A stretch of DNA of 64,000 nt from Mercurialis annua (GCF_937616625.2 NC_065576.1:9798501-9862500), one strand, 5' to 3'. Positions 10,300 to 22,310 are shown, counted from the stretch's first letter. The notes: generated from the sequence alone by a model not told the origin. Made by a program: numbers and translations.

Positions 10300-12298
10300 T
10301 CTGTGAAACTCCCCGAACTCCTTGTCTGCTAGTAGGTTGCCTTATAGAACCTAGGATAATTATCAAACACATCTCGAGTGAGAATCTATCTCGATAGATA
10401 TTTTAGACTTGACAATAAATTGTATTCACATAACCTGTCGTGTTATTGCGCCTAACCCGATACGTTTCTATTTTCTTATCGATATAGCAATTTTCTATTT
10501 CTTTTATGCTTTTAGGTTTATTTTTAAACCTACATTTCAAAGTGTTATTTGATTTATTTATCAAATAACTTACTCTATGTTTGATTTCAAACTTAACATT
10601 TGAACGCATATTATTTCGTCGAATAATTGACCTCGTAATCGATTTCGATCGTTATTTGATTTCCGTGTGAAATAACTCAACTTACTATATCGACTTATTA
10701 TTACTCTTTTATAGTTATTCTATACCTCAAAATCATTATTTAAAATGATTTATACATTAATTAGAATCGTTTAACGATTTATCGTAAAATCGTCAAACTA
10801 GCTCGCGTAACTTCGTATCGAAACTATTACGCATTGGTTCTAAATTCCTATCGAAATCATACTTCTTTTCTTAGACCATTCAGCCATCATATTCCATCAT
10901 AACCTTATACAATCCAAGACTTTATTATCATTAAAATCATTTGGACATGAATTACACATATGGCCGAACTTTAATCAAATTTTCAATCAAAATTTAACAA
11001 TCACATACAACTTCAATTCATCTATACTAACTCAAATCCAATGCTTATAATCATTATTTAAACCTTATATCATCACCTAACATCATGGCCGAACCCTAAC
11101 CAACTTTCATTTCAAAAATTCAACAACTTAACTCAATCACTTAACAATCCATAATTCAATTATAACAACACAATTCCATTGCTTAACACCATGAATTGAT
11201 CAAGCATCCTAAATTTAACTCAATTGCCAAAACATTAAGCCAAAGATTCAAAAATTCTAGCTCACCTTGGTTAATGACTATGCCGAAGGTTTAGCATGAA
11301 CAATCACTATCAAATATGCTCCATACAATCTCCTAAACACCTTACAACATCAAACACATAAAAATCTACATTAAACCTAACTTTTCTTTACTTCAATTAA
11401 CTAAAATTGACTAAGCAATCCATGAATTGTTAAGCTTACCTTAATTGATTATCTTGAGGTTTATGATGATTTGCAACAAAAATTGTCAACTTTGATGAAG
11501 GATTGATAATGCTTTGGTGAGGGGGAGGTGGTTCGGCAATTAGAGACCAAAAATGGGGTTTTGGAGTTTCTTTCTCAATCTTAAGTTTGTGGATAAAAGT
11601 CCACTTTGACTCGAAGTGGCTAAAACTCCATTTTGGCTCAAAACGGTTAATTTGTACTTTAACTCGAATTCTCAATGAGCCGACGTGCTTAAATTTCGAA
11701 CCACCTCAAAAATCCTTTTTCAATAAATTCTTAATAATATTTCACGGATGTTGGCGTGAAAATTATTAGCTCGGGAGTTATACTTTATTTTATATCAATT
11801 ATCTTTGGCTTAAATGTACAAAAAATCACCAACTTTCGCGTGTTAGTATTTAACATAATCTTTAGTTTTGGCAAAAAAGTACATGAACTTTCAAAATTTT
11901 GCAATTAAAGACATCAGCACTGTTTTGGATGTAAAACGACATCGTTTTACTTTACAACGACGTCGTTTTAGATGTAAAATAACACTAGTTTTCAAAGGAT
12001 CTTAATTGCAAAAAATTGGAAAGTTCATGTTAAATATATCAAAATTAAAAGATTATATTAAATATTAAAAACATACGAAAGTTGGTGATTTTTGGTGCAT
12101 TTAAGCCATTATCTTTAACTTTCACTTAGTCCCGCTAACAACCGCTTCGACGAATAATAATTTATACTTTAAAGTATTATTTTGCGATCCATTTATATTT
12201 CTTAAGTCGAGTTCCATTCCCAACCTACTTGACCCAAATTCTAAAATTTAAGACTCGTGACAAGATCCAATTATCGTAATATTTTTAGGGTTATTACA
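10300..12298 (-). repeat. Decayed Ty3/gypsy LTR-like sequence
   Basis: Read on the minus strand, the sequence starts TGTAATAACCCTAAAAATAT at 12298, a start shared in style with chromovirus LTRs (TGTAACACCCC.. as at 29506). It continues with LTR-like composition, repeated gene-free text and blocks such as ATGGCCGAACC.. seen in plant gypsy LTRs. There is no gag or pol. The lower boundary (about 10300) is a guess, and no matching second LTR is in the window, so it may be a solo or truncated LTR. A MITE (11807-12107) interrupts it. Confidence 0.35.
11807..12107. mobile_element. MULE-type MITE, family M-A copy 2
   Basis: Terminal inverted repeats start GGCTTAAATGTACAAAAAAT and end ..GGTGCATTTAAGCC, with the same CACCAACTTTCG / CGAAAGTTGGTG inner pair as copy 1 at 9596-9888. 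A perfect 9-bp target duplication ATTATCTTT flanks it (11798-11806 and 12108-12116). The centre contains AACGACGTCGTTTT, a palindrome. The interior differs clearly from copy 1, so the two represent separate subfamily members. It sits inside the decayed gypsy-like LTR. Confidence 0.82.
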
Positions 12299-13170
12299 CA
12301 CACGTTGGTGCTTCTGCCAGTTCCTTTTCTCTCGTTGCTTGGATGCTCGTTGCTCCCTCTTGCCTTGTTTTATTTGCTTCCATAGTTAATTCCGTTGATT
12401 CTCTGTTTGTAACTTTGCATATTCCTCCTACTCTTGCAGCTTCCTCTTGTTTTTCCATATGGTCTCCTTGTCGGGGTTTGGGATATTAGTGTACTTGTGG
12501 CTTTGTCTATCATTGTGGCTATATCCTCGCGAAATCCACTTATGGCGTTGTCAACAATCTGAAAAATTATCTCATGGAGTGTTGATTCAGATTTCTCCCG
12601 TGTGCTTGGGTTTGACGTTCTGAATCCTTTAAACATGACAGCTAATCGTGTCGCTTATATCTGTGTAAGCGGTGTAAGGGGCAAGATGGTTTACATGTGT
12701 CTTTTGCATGTGGAGGTGGAAGAGGAGGCATTTCTCTAGTTTTTTGTGGTAGAAGAGATTTTTCTTTGGATATGGTTGAGGATAAATTTTTTTTTTATTT
12801 CTGTCATTTTGAGATCCAATCACTGAATTGTTTCCCTAGGATTTTTTGTTTTCAAAAATGGCGCCAAATGATTGATCCAGATATACATGTTAAGGTAAGT
12901 CCTCGGGTGATGCAGATGCGAGCTGGATCTAGATACGGCTTGAACTATCTGCATAGGACAAATGTAAAATGGAGCAACAGTGGAACTTGGGCTTTGGGCC
13001 TCGAGTTCACGCCGATGCTTATGTTATTGAGGTATTAAATGTATATAATAAATGAACGTAAGAAAAAAACATGGGAATAAAACTGTTTCTTTTTTTATAG
13101 ATTTCTCAGCGTGAACTTTCTTGCTTCCATGATATGAGATTTTTATAGTGTTTTTTAATTATATTATGAA
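12299..13170 (-). mobile_element. Ty3/gypsy leader and gag-start fragment (Tat/Retand-like), copy A
   Basis: On the minus strand the order is LTR-like text (about 13170-12875), then TTTGGCGCCATTTTTGAAAAC at about 12870-12850. This matches the plant gypsy junction of LTR end and primer binding site (usual form TTGGCGCCGTCTGTGGGAA). An open stretch follows at 12636-12370 (88 aa; STREKSE..IATMIDKATST) that looks like a gag N-terminus. The same LTR end, junction and leader recur at 23400-23960. Most of the element is missing or replaced by the LTR-like block at 10300-12298. Lineage is inferred from the junction only. Confidence 0.5.
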
Positions 13171-14483
13171 TAGGATATGGATTTGATAGCCTATATAGAA
13201 AGTGCTCAGTCTTGCCCTTCTTGAACTTCTCTCTTAAATTATTTTTTAAGATGCTCTTCATACAAAACATTCTTGAATCATCATTGATCATTATTCTAGT
13301 ACTTATGTTTAAGAGTCTCCAATTTAAATACATACTATTCCTTCCACTTCCTTTATGTTTTTGCCGCCGACGCTCATCCTCACGCTAAAATCATATCTGA
13401 AAATGGTATGAAATCAGATTTGAAAATAGTATATTCTTTATTTAAATTGTTTTTTTTTTCAAAACAATATATTATTTGTATTATATATGAATCATATATG
13501 AATTATATACTAAATATATAAAAAATTAAAAAATTAAAAAATTATATGTATATTATTCAAAGTCGTACGAAATGTCTACTAAATATATACAAAATCATAT
13601 TTTTTAATAAAAAATGTATTTTTGTTAAAAGAAGTTAAAAAATAGTATTTTTGTTATTATTTTAAAAAACAAATCTGTATTTTAGTAAAAAAAATTAAAT
13701 TGTAGTTTTATAAATATTTTTTGTGTTCCAAGTAATTATGTCTAACACCTCATTTAATCTCAATGTTTTGTATAATTAAGTCTATAATTAAATGAGATTC
13801 AGATTGTGGGCTGGTTTTGTTGTGCATGAGCTTAGTTTAGCCCACGATCCAGGTAGAAATAGCTAGGGCTTGAACACAAGCAACCCATTGTAGGAGACAA
13901 ACTTAGCAAACATTTCATCTCGTGAAATTAAGCTACACCTCACAGTTCATGTCTACGGGTTATGAATTGAATTTGAATAGTTTTTTTATAAACACAAAAT
14001 ACATTATTAACCTAAATATGAAAACAATATAATTAGTAATCATATTTCATTTATAAAATTCAAACACGGCATATTTATAATACAAATTATATGATACAAT
14101 ATTGTATAAACATAAAAATATTAGTACAGCAACTTGTTTATAATAACACATTTAATACAACTATTAACACTTCTTTAATTAAAAAATTTGATGAAGTTAT
14201 AAAGCTTAAAATTAATATTTTTAATAATTTTTTCGAATTCTATTAAAATGGATTAGATGTGTTTAGACACAAAATTAGTCGTATTATAAATGGGTTGGTC
14301 ACTTTTTAGCATGGACATGTTTACATCAAATGTGAAGCGCTTTGATTATGTATTTCGTATCATTTAATAGTATTGTGTGTAAAATTGACAAATATGATTC
14401 AAGCCACGGAAAGAAAAATTGGTACCTTTAAATAAGAATGAAAAGATGGAATTAAGGTACCGATTTGTTGGGCATATTTAAAA
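13171..14483. other. AT-rich intergenic DNA
   Basis: Long A/T-rich stretch with no supported gene. The segment near 13800-13960 is GC-richer and resembles a decayed repeat (GGGCTTGAACACAAGC recalls a tRNA-like B-box region on the other strand), but it was too weak to call. Confidence 0.35.
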
Positions 14484-14991
14484 TAAGGCCTAATACCTTA
14501 AAAAAACACCTATCTTTTAATCTCTTTTTAATCATATTCTAAGATTGAAATCTGGTCAATTTTACCCTATTTCACATTTTTGTGTTTCAATTGTACCTTG
14601 AAATATTAAATTGACATAGTTTTCATTTGAAAAAAATTCAATAACGTTCTCCATGTCTAGCATATATTAATTGTATAGTTTAAAATTTATTTAAATTTAA
14701 TTAAATTAATTAAGAATTTAAATTAGTTCTAATTTAATTATGGTTTTTAGTTAATTTTAAAAAATAAAGAATTTATTTGTACTTTTTTAAATGGAAATAA
14801 ATTTAATTTTATATTTAAATTAGCTAATTGAATGATTTCATCATTTAAGTAAAAACAATTGACAAAAATTAAAAAATTGTGGTACAATTGAAATAATAAA
14901 ATGCGAAACATAATAAAATTGACCAATTTTTAACGTCGGAATAGGATTGAAAAGAGAGAAAGGTCGGGGCTTTTTAAGGCATTAGGCGTTA
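14484..14991. mobile_element. Foldback MITE, family FB-A copy 3
   Basis: The left end TAAGGCCTAATACCTTAAAA faces TTTTTAAGGCATTAGGCGTTA at the right end. Inner blocks match copy 1 at 372-752 (ATTTTACCCTATTTCACATTTTTGTGTTTCAATTGTACC on the left, with its complement on the right). The middle is an AT-rich insert. Non-coding. Confidence 0.65.
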
Positions 14992-15289
14992 AAATAATAA
15001 CAATAAATCAATAAAACCATCTTAAGAGGAACTTACGTCTTACGGTATAGATAGATGATCGTGAAATATATTTAGGCATGCATTACTTAATCACATAACT
15101 TGTTTGTTAATGACTTAACTTAATCTTAAAGCGATCAATCCTTTTCTTGAATTCACCGTCATTTTGCCGTGAAAATACAAGCATTAAATAGGCCAAAGTA
15201 TCATGGAGTGCAATTCTATTATTTTGCATATTCATATTCATATATAAATATATTAGAATATTTAAAAATCGAAAAAGAAAGAGAAAGAA
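14992..15289. other. Upstream region of the small ORF
   Basis: AT-rich. A TATA-like CATATATAAATATAT lies near 15237-15251, about 45 bp before the ATG at 15290, rather close for a promoter. Nothing else seen. Confidence 0.3.
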
Positions 15290-15484
15290 ATGTGTTTCAA
15301 TTTAGGATACAATTTCAAGAACGGAAAATTTGTTCGTGTTAAGGAAAGCGATGATGACGGAGAAGAATTCGAAGGCAACGGTTTGCTTTCAAAAGAAATT
15401 CGAAGATGGAAGAAGCAACAAGAATTGTTACAAGTAGAAGCATCCACACCTTCATCCAAATGCAATCATGTGTCTTCTTCTTGA
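15290..15484 (+). CDS. Possible small protein gene, function unknown
   Basis: Open frame of 64 aa starting MCFNLGYNFKNGKFVRVKES. It has an acidic patch (DDDGEEFEG, 22-30), then a basic, helix-prone stretch (KEIRRWKKQQELLQ, about 35-48) and a Ser-rich tail. There is no signal peptide, transmembrane helix or cysteine pattern. It stands alone between repeats, follows a purine-rich leader, and its amino-acid use is more protein-like than nearby random frames. I do not recognise the family. It may be a real small plant protein or a chance frame. Confidence 0.35.
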   Translation: MCFNLGYNFKNGKFVRVKESDDDGEEFEGNGLLSKEIRRWKKQQELLQVEASTPSSKCNHVSSS

Positions 15485-16014
15485 TATCCTTTTTGACTTT
15501 CGTAAGGTGTGATGAATTTTGTATCTTTTCAATTTTATATATATAGCGAAAAATAATGAAAAATATTGTATGTGCTGAGAGGATCTCAATCTAATTAAAA
15601 TATTCGGATGCATTTTCTGATTTTTTAAATCCAAAATGATAACAATATATTTATAATTAATTAATTTCATATATTTATTTCTCTGAGTTTAATGTTTTGC
15701 TTATACATCTTCAAGGAGATGTACATGGTTTTCCTCACATGTTTTTAGGAAAAACGAAATTTAGCAACTCTGTGAATTTTCTTTGGTTCGAAAAATTCTT
15801 ATCTAAAGTGGGTCTCGGGAATGTTCAATCAAAAGTGGCCCGCCATAAAAAGTTTCTTGCACTCTCTTTAAGTGATAATTAAAATATAGAAATACACTAT
15901 AGAAGGAATGTAAGAAATCTTTATTTGGAGTAAAATTTATATAAAGTTCTTTTTAAGTCGAAAGAACAGAATTGGTAAATAATCGACTTTTGAAATTTTC
16001 TGTGGTGCTCACTC
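15485..16014. other. Intergenic DNA, nothing supported
   Basis: The open frame at 15697-15882 has no supporting signal. No repeat partner recognised. Confidence 0.3.
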
Positions 16015-16285
16015 GCTGTTAAATACTAACGGTATAAAAATATACGCATATAAAAATTATAAATAAATTCATATAGAAGTCTCTCTATTATGTTATTCTT
16101 TTTTAAAAGTCCCTATATTATAACTTTTTTGTTTTAGAGGTCTTTCATAGACTCACGCTTTTAACAAATCGTGTGGAATATAAGGACTTTTAAAACAAGA
16201 ATGGTATAATATAAGGACACCTACATAAATTTATTTATAATTTTTTATATGCATACATTTTTGTACATTATTATTTAACGGCAAC
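16015..16285. mobile_element. Foldback MITE
   Basis: The whole element is a long inverted repeat. The left arm (GCTGTTAAATACTAACGGTA.. ATATACGCATATAAAAATTATAAATAAATTCATATAGAAGTCTC) pairs with the right arm (..GGACACCTACATAAATTTATTTATAATTTTTTATATGCATACATTTTTGTAC..ATTTAACGGCAAC), leaving a small central loop. Non-coding. No target duplication fixed. Confidence 0.6.
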
Positions 16286-16823
16286 TAAAACACATGTAGA
16301 GAGTTCCGTCCATTGAGAGACTTAATAAATAAATAAAATAGTTGTATGGGGACTAAATAAAATAAAATTGAATAAGAAGAACAAAAAAGAGTACATGAAC
16401 ATTCATACGGATTAAGCCAAAAAATATACTCAAAATGACTAAAGTCTAACATAATGTATTTTAATAGGATTAGATTGCCGGACATATCAATAATTTCTTC
16501 TTGAATCCTGCATTTGAAAATTAGATGGTTACATTTTTTTTAAATTTTTTTCACCTTACAAATCTTACATGTTTCACTTCAATATATATTATCTAAAGTT
16601 GAAAATAAGTTGGAAGTATGTCCCTTACATTATCAAGATAGCAACGGTATGGGTAGAGAATATATATTCCAACGTTAAGGGAAAAAGCAATCAAGTGAGT
16701 GGAACTGCTGCAAAACATTAGTATCATCAATTCAGAAGCACTAAAAAGGCATTATAAATGGACAATACTTGCACCATATAATCTTGAGCCGTCCATATAA
16801 GGCAGAACAATCATGTTTTGCAG
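16286..16823. other. Intergenic DNA, nothing supported
   Basis: No gene or repeat that I can support up to the SINE target duplication at 16824. Confidence 0.3.
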
Positions 16824-16979
16824 TCCTTCACTTAATATTTTTTTTTAGTATTTTTGACGTTTTTTGAATGACCCTCAATTATGAGATAGCACCTTTAAAC
16901 CTTTCACATTCAGATTAATTCCCACTCAAACCGTGTAGGTCACTTGCAAGAGGCAAAATTTGACCCCAAATTTTAAATT

Positions 16980-16987
16980 GCTGCATA
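16980..16987. repeat. hAT target-site duplication, left copy
   Basis: GCTGCATA, identical to 21552-21559. Eight base pairs is the standard hAT duplication length. Confidence 0.9.
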
Positions 16988-19900
16988 TAGGGCTGAGCAA
17001 AAACCGAGTCAAACCGAAAAATCGAGTCAAACCGAACCGAAATAAATAATGGAGTGGTTAGAATGGAGTAAATGGAGTGGTTTGGTGTTAGGGTAAGAAA
17101 AAACTCGGTTTATGGAGTTGGTTTGGATTTTCCCTTCGGTGACCGAACCGAACCGAGGAAAACCGAATATAAAACTACGTCGTTTTATACAAGAAACCCT
17201 AGGATATATAAATAATTTTATTTCCTAAACCTAACCCTAAAAACTGATCTCTCGCTCTCATTTGCACCGCCTCACTCTCTCTCTAAAAAACGCTCCTCCT
17301 TCTCTCTACGAAACCCTAACAATTTAAGCCTAATCGCTCGACTTATCTCTCATTTTAGCAGATAATCTTCCCTTCCCAGCATAGTCTACCATCGATTCTT
17401 CGTTTGCTAGCATTTGTTTCTCTGTTCCAGTCTTCCAGTGAAGTTTTTATCTCCTTTGCTTGTGAAGTTTTTGGCTCGCAAAGTATCAATCGATGCTAGA
17501 CTTATGCTGATTTCTGTCGAAACACAAGAATCATAAGGTAATACTAATACAAATGATTATATTTTCCTCTATTTTTTTTTATTTTGCTTTGATCTAACAT
17601 TTTTATTTTTATTTTTGTCTCTTCTTGTAGATTGTGTTTCCTTTATGACCTAAAAAAGAGTTATTAAGGTAAACCCTTATCTGTGGACTCTGTTACTGTC
17701 AATTTCTATCCCATGTCTCTCTGTTTTGATTCGTATTGATTCGTGGTTTTGATTGCTAATATCGGTCATGTTTTCATGTTTCAATGGCTGAAATTTGTTG
17801 GTATTAAAGGCTTTGGTGGAAGCCCCAATCTGCACTATTCTAAGGTAAAACCTAATGCTTGCTTTCCTGAGTTCTTGTATTGTTGTTGATGTTTGGTCTT
17901 TGATTTTCTTGTGTTCCATGTCTCTGAGTTTGGTTGTTTCTTCTTATTTCATGAACTCTTTGCACAAATTGGTGCTTAAAGCTTTGGTGGAAGCTCTGTT
18001 TTTGTTATACAAAGGTAATGTTTTGGCTTTTATGATTAAAATGTTTGTTTATTATGTTTTTATTTTGATTAAGATTGTGTATGACCTAATCTGTGTTTTT
18101 ATTTTCTGTGTTTGTGTTTTTGTAGATGGACACTGATTCTGACCCTGCAATTGACCTTAATTCTGAAATTGATCTAGAAGCCATTACTGGCCAACTTCCT
18201 GTTGTCCAAGAGATTGCCCCAGATGGTAATGGTGGACAAAGTCCAGTGGAAGCAAATGCAGTGACTAACCCAGACCATGCTGGTGGTAGTGGACCTAGTG
18301 GTGGACAAAATAATCCAGTGGAAGCAAATACTAGAAAGAGAAAGGAAGTCCACCAAAGATCAATTGTTTGGGACCATTTCAATGCTATTAAAGATGCTGA
18401 TGGGGTAATCATACAAGCTAAGTGTTCTTACTGTGCTCGTATTTATAACTGTCATGCCAAAAAAAATGGTTCATCTACTTTGAGAGGTCACATGCTTAGA
18501 TGCAGTAAGCACCCGCATAGTTTAGAAACCAGACAAGCTTTATTATCCTTTCAGCCTGCTGTAAATGTGGGTGTAGTCCCTAATAGTGGTCCTCAAATGT
18601 GCAATGTTGCTAATTGGAAATTTGATCAGGAAGCCATTAGAAAGGCTGTGTCATACATGATTGTGGTTGATGAATTGCCTCTGAAATTTGTTGAGAAACA
18701 GGGTTTTAAAAAGTTGATGAGTATTGCATGTCCTAGGTTTAAAATTCCATCTAGATGGACTGTAAATAGAGACTGCTATGCCATGTTTGTGGAAGAGAAG
18801 CTGAAACTGAAACATTTTATGAAATTTAATACTCAGAGAGTAAGTCTAACTAGTGATGCATGGACTTCTAATCAAAGAATTAATTACATGTGTGTCACTG
18901 CCCATTTCATAGACACTGAGTGGAAGCTTCATAAAAAAATAATTTCTTTTGTACCTTGTTCTAGGCATAAGGGTGAATACTTGTCTAAGGCTTTAGAAAC
19001 CTGTTTGCAAGAGTGGGGGCTCAAGAATATCTTTACTGTGACCCTTGATAATGCTGAAAATAATACTGCTGCCTTTTTCATGAAAAAAATGCTGACTTGG
19101 GGTTGTAGTCCTGCTAGATGTAAATTTGCTCACATGAGATGCATAGCTCATATTCTTAATCTGGTTGTGTCTGATGGTCTAAAAGAAAGTGGAGCTTCTG
19201 TTCAAAAAGTTAGGGGGGTTGTTAGATATATTAAAAACTCACCTCTTAGACTAAGTAAGTTTAAGGAATGTAAAAAGACATGTGAGTTAGAATGTAAGCG
19301 TTCATTATGTCTAGATGTCCCAACTAGATGGAATTCAACTTATCTCATGTTGAATACTGCCTGTTTGTATCAAAAAGTCTTTGAGGAGTATGAAGAAACA
19401 GAGTCAAGCTTTAAAAAAGATTTGGGTGATAGTGTTCCTGGTTTCTTGGATTGGGAACATGTTAGGGAGTTATGTGGCATGTTAGAATGTTTTTACAAAA
19501 TGACATTGAGAATTTCTGGTTCTCTTTATGTGACTTCTAACAACCATTTCAATGAAATTTCTGATTTGTGTACAATCTTGCAAGACTGGACAAGGTCTGA
19601 TGATGTGTCATTGAGGTCTATGGGGTCTAAAATGAAACAAAAATTTGATAAATACTGGGGTGATCCTATTGTAATGAACAAGTTGATATTCTTTGCCAAC
19701 ATTTTAGATCCTAGGGATATAATTCTTTATTTGGAGTACACATTGACTCATATGTATGGTGTTCAAGAGGGTAAATTTCTGTTTTCTGGTCTGATGGATG
19801 ATTTGCTTGCATTATTCAATGACTATGAATTACAACATAAGAAAGAAAAGGCCATTGGTGGTGGCCAGACTAGTGTGTCATCTGAGCATGTTGGTGGCTT

Positions 19901-21551
19901 ATCTCAAGCCAATTCTGTGCTGAAAGAGAGGTATCTACAAGAAATGAAGGAGACTGGTGGTGTTGGTGGGACCAAGAAATCTGAATTGGATTTGTACCTT
20001 GGAGAGGCAGTAGTTGCAAATGAGGAGAATTTTGACATTCTCAGATGGTGGAAGCTGAACTCAGAGAGGTTGCCTGTCCTCTCTAAAATGGCTAGAGACA
20101 TTCTTGCAGTCCCAGTCTCCACAGTTGCTTCTGAGTCAGCATTTAGCACTGGTGGAAGAGTGCTAGATGACTTCAGGAGTAGCCTGACTCCAACACTTGT
20201 GGAAGCTCTAATCTGCACTCAGGATTGGCTTAAAGACCCAACTAAACCTGTTTCTGTTGAGGAGTCTTTGGATGAATTGGAGCAGTTTGAAGAAGGTATT
20301 ATACTGTCAAACTTAAATTTTAGTTTATTTACATTTTACTTTGATTATTTATGAATTATTAACTCTCTATTATTCTTTTTTTGCAGGCTTTCATGAACCA
20401 ACCAATGCTAACACTAATGCTGTTGTTTGTCTATATGTCCTTTTCTCAATTTACTTGATGTTTGTTTGGTCATATGACATGTTGGCATGTTGGACTAGGA
20501 AGCCAAATCTGAGCTTGTTGCCTTTATGATCTAGTTGCCTTCTGATAAGTTAGCATAGACATAGTTTATATGTGTGTTGTTGGATTTGATTTCTCTGTCT
20601 TTATGCTTCATATTGGCTGTGATGATGCTTCCACCATCCAAGTTTGAATACTAATGACTGTAAATTGATGAGGCACTATATTTATGCCACCATTTTATGG
20701 ACTTAGTGTTTGTGCTTGACATATCTTATATCTGAGCCTTTAAAGCTTTTGACATTGCTGATGAGATCTATTTATGTTTTTCTGTTGATTTATCTGCTAT
20801 GTCTTTGCTAATTTATCATTACATATTTTGGCTGTGATGAAGCTTCCACTTGTTTAAGTCTGATAGCTTGATCATTAACTGTGTGACATTAATTGTTGCC
20901 TTTAATTGATTTGATCATTAACTGTGTGACATTAATTGTTGCCTTTTAATTGATTTGAGCTTAAATGACTTATATTTGAAGTCTGAGCCTTTTTCTTTTA
21001 CTTACATTAATGTGAATACTATTTTGCTTTTGGATACTGTCTTATTTCATTGTGTTATTTTGCAGGATTGACTTGTGAAGGAAATTTTGAAGCTGTACAG
21101 GCTTGTTTTGACCTAAAACTGACAGATTTAGGGTATATTTTTGGTGAATATTTTGTACACCCATTAATTGTAAAAATGTAATAGCTTAGTTATGTTTTTT
21201 TGTAAAGCTAAGCTATAGTTTAGTATACTAAACTTGATATTTATATAGGCTTAGTGATGGGTGATTTTGAGCCAATGCAATTATGAAAAATTGCAAATGA
21301 TTGGCCTTTTGATTATAATTTGTAATTTTTTGTAAAACTGTCAAATATATATAGTTTATTATTATTTTCTGTATATTTAAAATTCGGTTCAAACGGCTCG
21401 GTTCGGACGGTTAAACCGAACTTTCGGTCCACCGAACCGAAAAACCGTATACCGAATTACATGGTTTGGTTCTCTTAAAATAAAAATGGTTTGGTTCGGT
21501 TTTGGGAATTTGGACTCCGCACCGAACCGAACCGAACCGTGCTCGGCCCCA
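16988..21551 (+). mobile_element. hAT transposon, apparently complete (4564 bp)
   Basis: The terminal inverted repeats TAGGGCTGAGCA (16988-16999) and TGCTCGGCCCCA (21540-21551) match at 10 of 12 positions when one is complemented. A perfect 8-bp duplication GCTGCATA sits on both sides. Subterminal regions are packed with ACCGAA/TTCGGT hexamers (17000-17170 and 21380-21540), the kind of repeated site hAT transposases bind. The interior holds one uninterrupted transposase gene (18126-20529), a leader with apparent small introns, and a 3' region ending in the inverted repeat. All parts of an autonomous element seem present. Confidence 0.93.
18126..20529 (+). CDS. hAT transposase (BED finger, RICESLEEPER-like)
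   Basis: Two exons, 18126-20295 and 20387-20529 (GT at 20296, AG at 20385-20386), give 770 aa with no stop or frameshift. A BED zinc finger lies at about residues 78-130 (C100, C103, H122, H129). The RNase-H-like core has D244 in LTSDAWTSNQ and D308 in VTLDNAENN, then CIAHILNLVV. The C-terminal hAT dimerisation region (about 625-710) has SELDLYLGE and VPVSTVASESAFSTGGRVLD, which includes the likely catalytic Glu. Length fits active hAT transposases (650-800 aa). The ATG at 18126 follows the leader intron acceptor TTTTTGTAG. Without the second exon the frame would run on to 20354. It could also be domesticated, but intact ends and target duplication argue for a mobile element. Confidence 0.92.
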
Positions 21552-21559
21552 GCTGCATA
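21552..21559. repeat. hAT target-site duplication, right copy
   Basis: GCTGCATA, the exact match of 16980-16987. Confidence 0.9.
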
Positions 21560-21650
21560 CATGAGTATGGTTCGAACCCGCGACTTCACTTAAGCTAGAA
21601 GAGTGTCTTACCAACTCAATTGTGACTTGGAGTTTCCTTCACCAAATATT

Positions 21651-22019
21651 TTAATATTATAAAAAGAAAAAATATTGATGTCTCTTCCGTTATATTCAAA
21701 GTTAAAAGTTGTTAAAATGATTTAAGTAAAATTATTTATCTATTCTGAATTATAAACTTTATGTCATATATAGTTTGTGTTAAAATAATTATTTGTCCGA
21801 TATTTTTTGTTGAAAGTTTAATATTGTGCTTCACTTAGAAAAATTTATCATTTTTTGCAATTCATTTTATATATCATAAAGACTTTATAAGTTGATTAAA
21901 AAAATAATAGAAAATTTTGATAAAATTATAAAGACTTTATAATTTGATTCAAAAATAATCTTAATTATGCACTAATATATTATACAACAAAATTAAATAA
22001 CAAAACTATACTTTATTTT
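21651..22019. other. Intergenic DNA, nothing supported
   Basis: AT-rich, no gene recognised. Confidence 0.3.
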
Positions 22020-22310
22020 AATTCACTGGACGTCATTATTGACCCGGTTTTTAGGCTAGAATGATGATATGGCAACTAAATATTACCACTTGACAATCGT
22101 TTTTTGCTTATATTTTTATGAAAATTGTAACTTATGCATAAGTTCAATTAAACAAGAAGTTCTTTTAGCCAAATCCTGAGAAAAGGAATGGACATTCATT
22201 TGAGAGATAAAGTTTGGTAAACAATTTGAAAAAAATAAAATTGAAAAGAAATAAAAGTTTAGGAACAAAAAAAGATTAAGTTTGATCATCAAAATAATAT
22301 ATTATGATAG
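22020..22310. repeat. Repeat family M-C copy 2
   Basis: Shares ordered blocks with 8597-8960: a TGGCAACTAAAT block, GTTTTTTGCTTATATTTTTATGAAAAT, TATGCATAAGTTCAATT.., and a right end with AAAAGTTTAGGAACAAAA. More degraded than copy 1; ends not fixed. Confidence 0.4.

Larger units (their letters stand above)
16840..21634 (-). mobile_element. tRNA-derived SINE, split by a hAT transposon
   Basis: The two halves (16840-16987 and 21560-21634, about 223 bp together) form one SINE on the minus strand. The 5' half has a tRNA-like head with A-box-like TGAGTTGGTAAGA and B box GGTTCGAACC; the 3' half ends in a poly(A) tail (T run at 16838-16846). Flanking 16-bp direct repeats match at 14 of 16 positions: TCCTTCACTTAATATT (16824-16839) and TCCTTCACCAAATATT (21635-21650). 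They only make sense if the hAT element is removed. Confidence 0.75.

Noticed and set aside
12697..13038. 113-aa plus-strand frame
   Set aside because: Antisense to the gypsy leader and LTR junction, which explains the sequence better.
18086..18412. Minus-strand 108-aa frame over the start of the hAT transposase
   Set aside because: Shadow of the transposase reading frame; Ser/Pro-rich artefact.
21560..21634. tRNA gene on the minus strand (strong B box, A-box-like stretch)
   Set aside because: The acceptor stem does not pair, and the sequence continues into a SINE body across the hAT insertion, with SINE target duplications outside.
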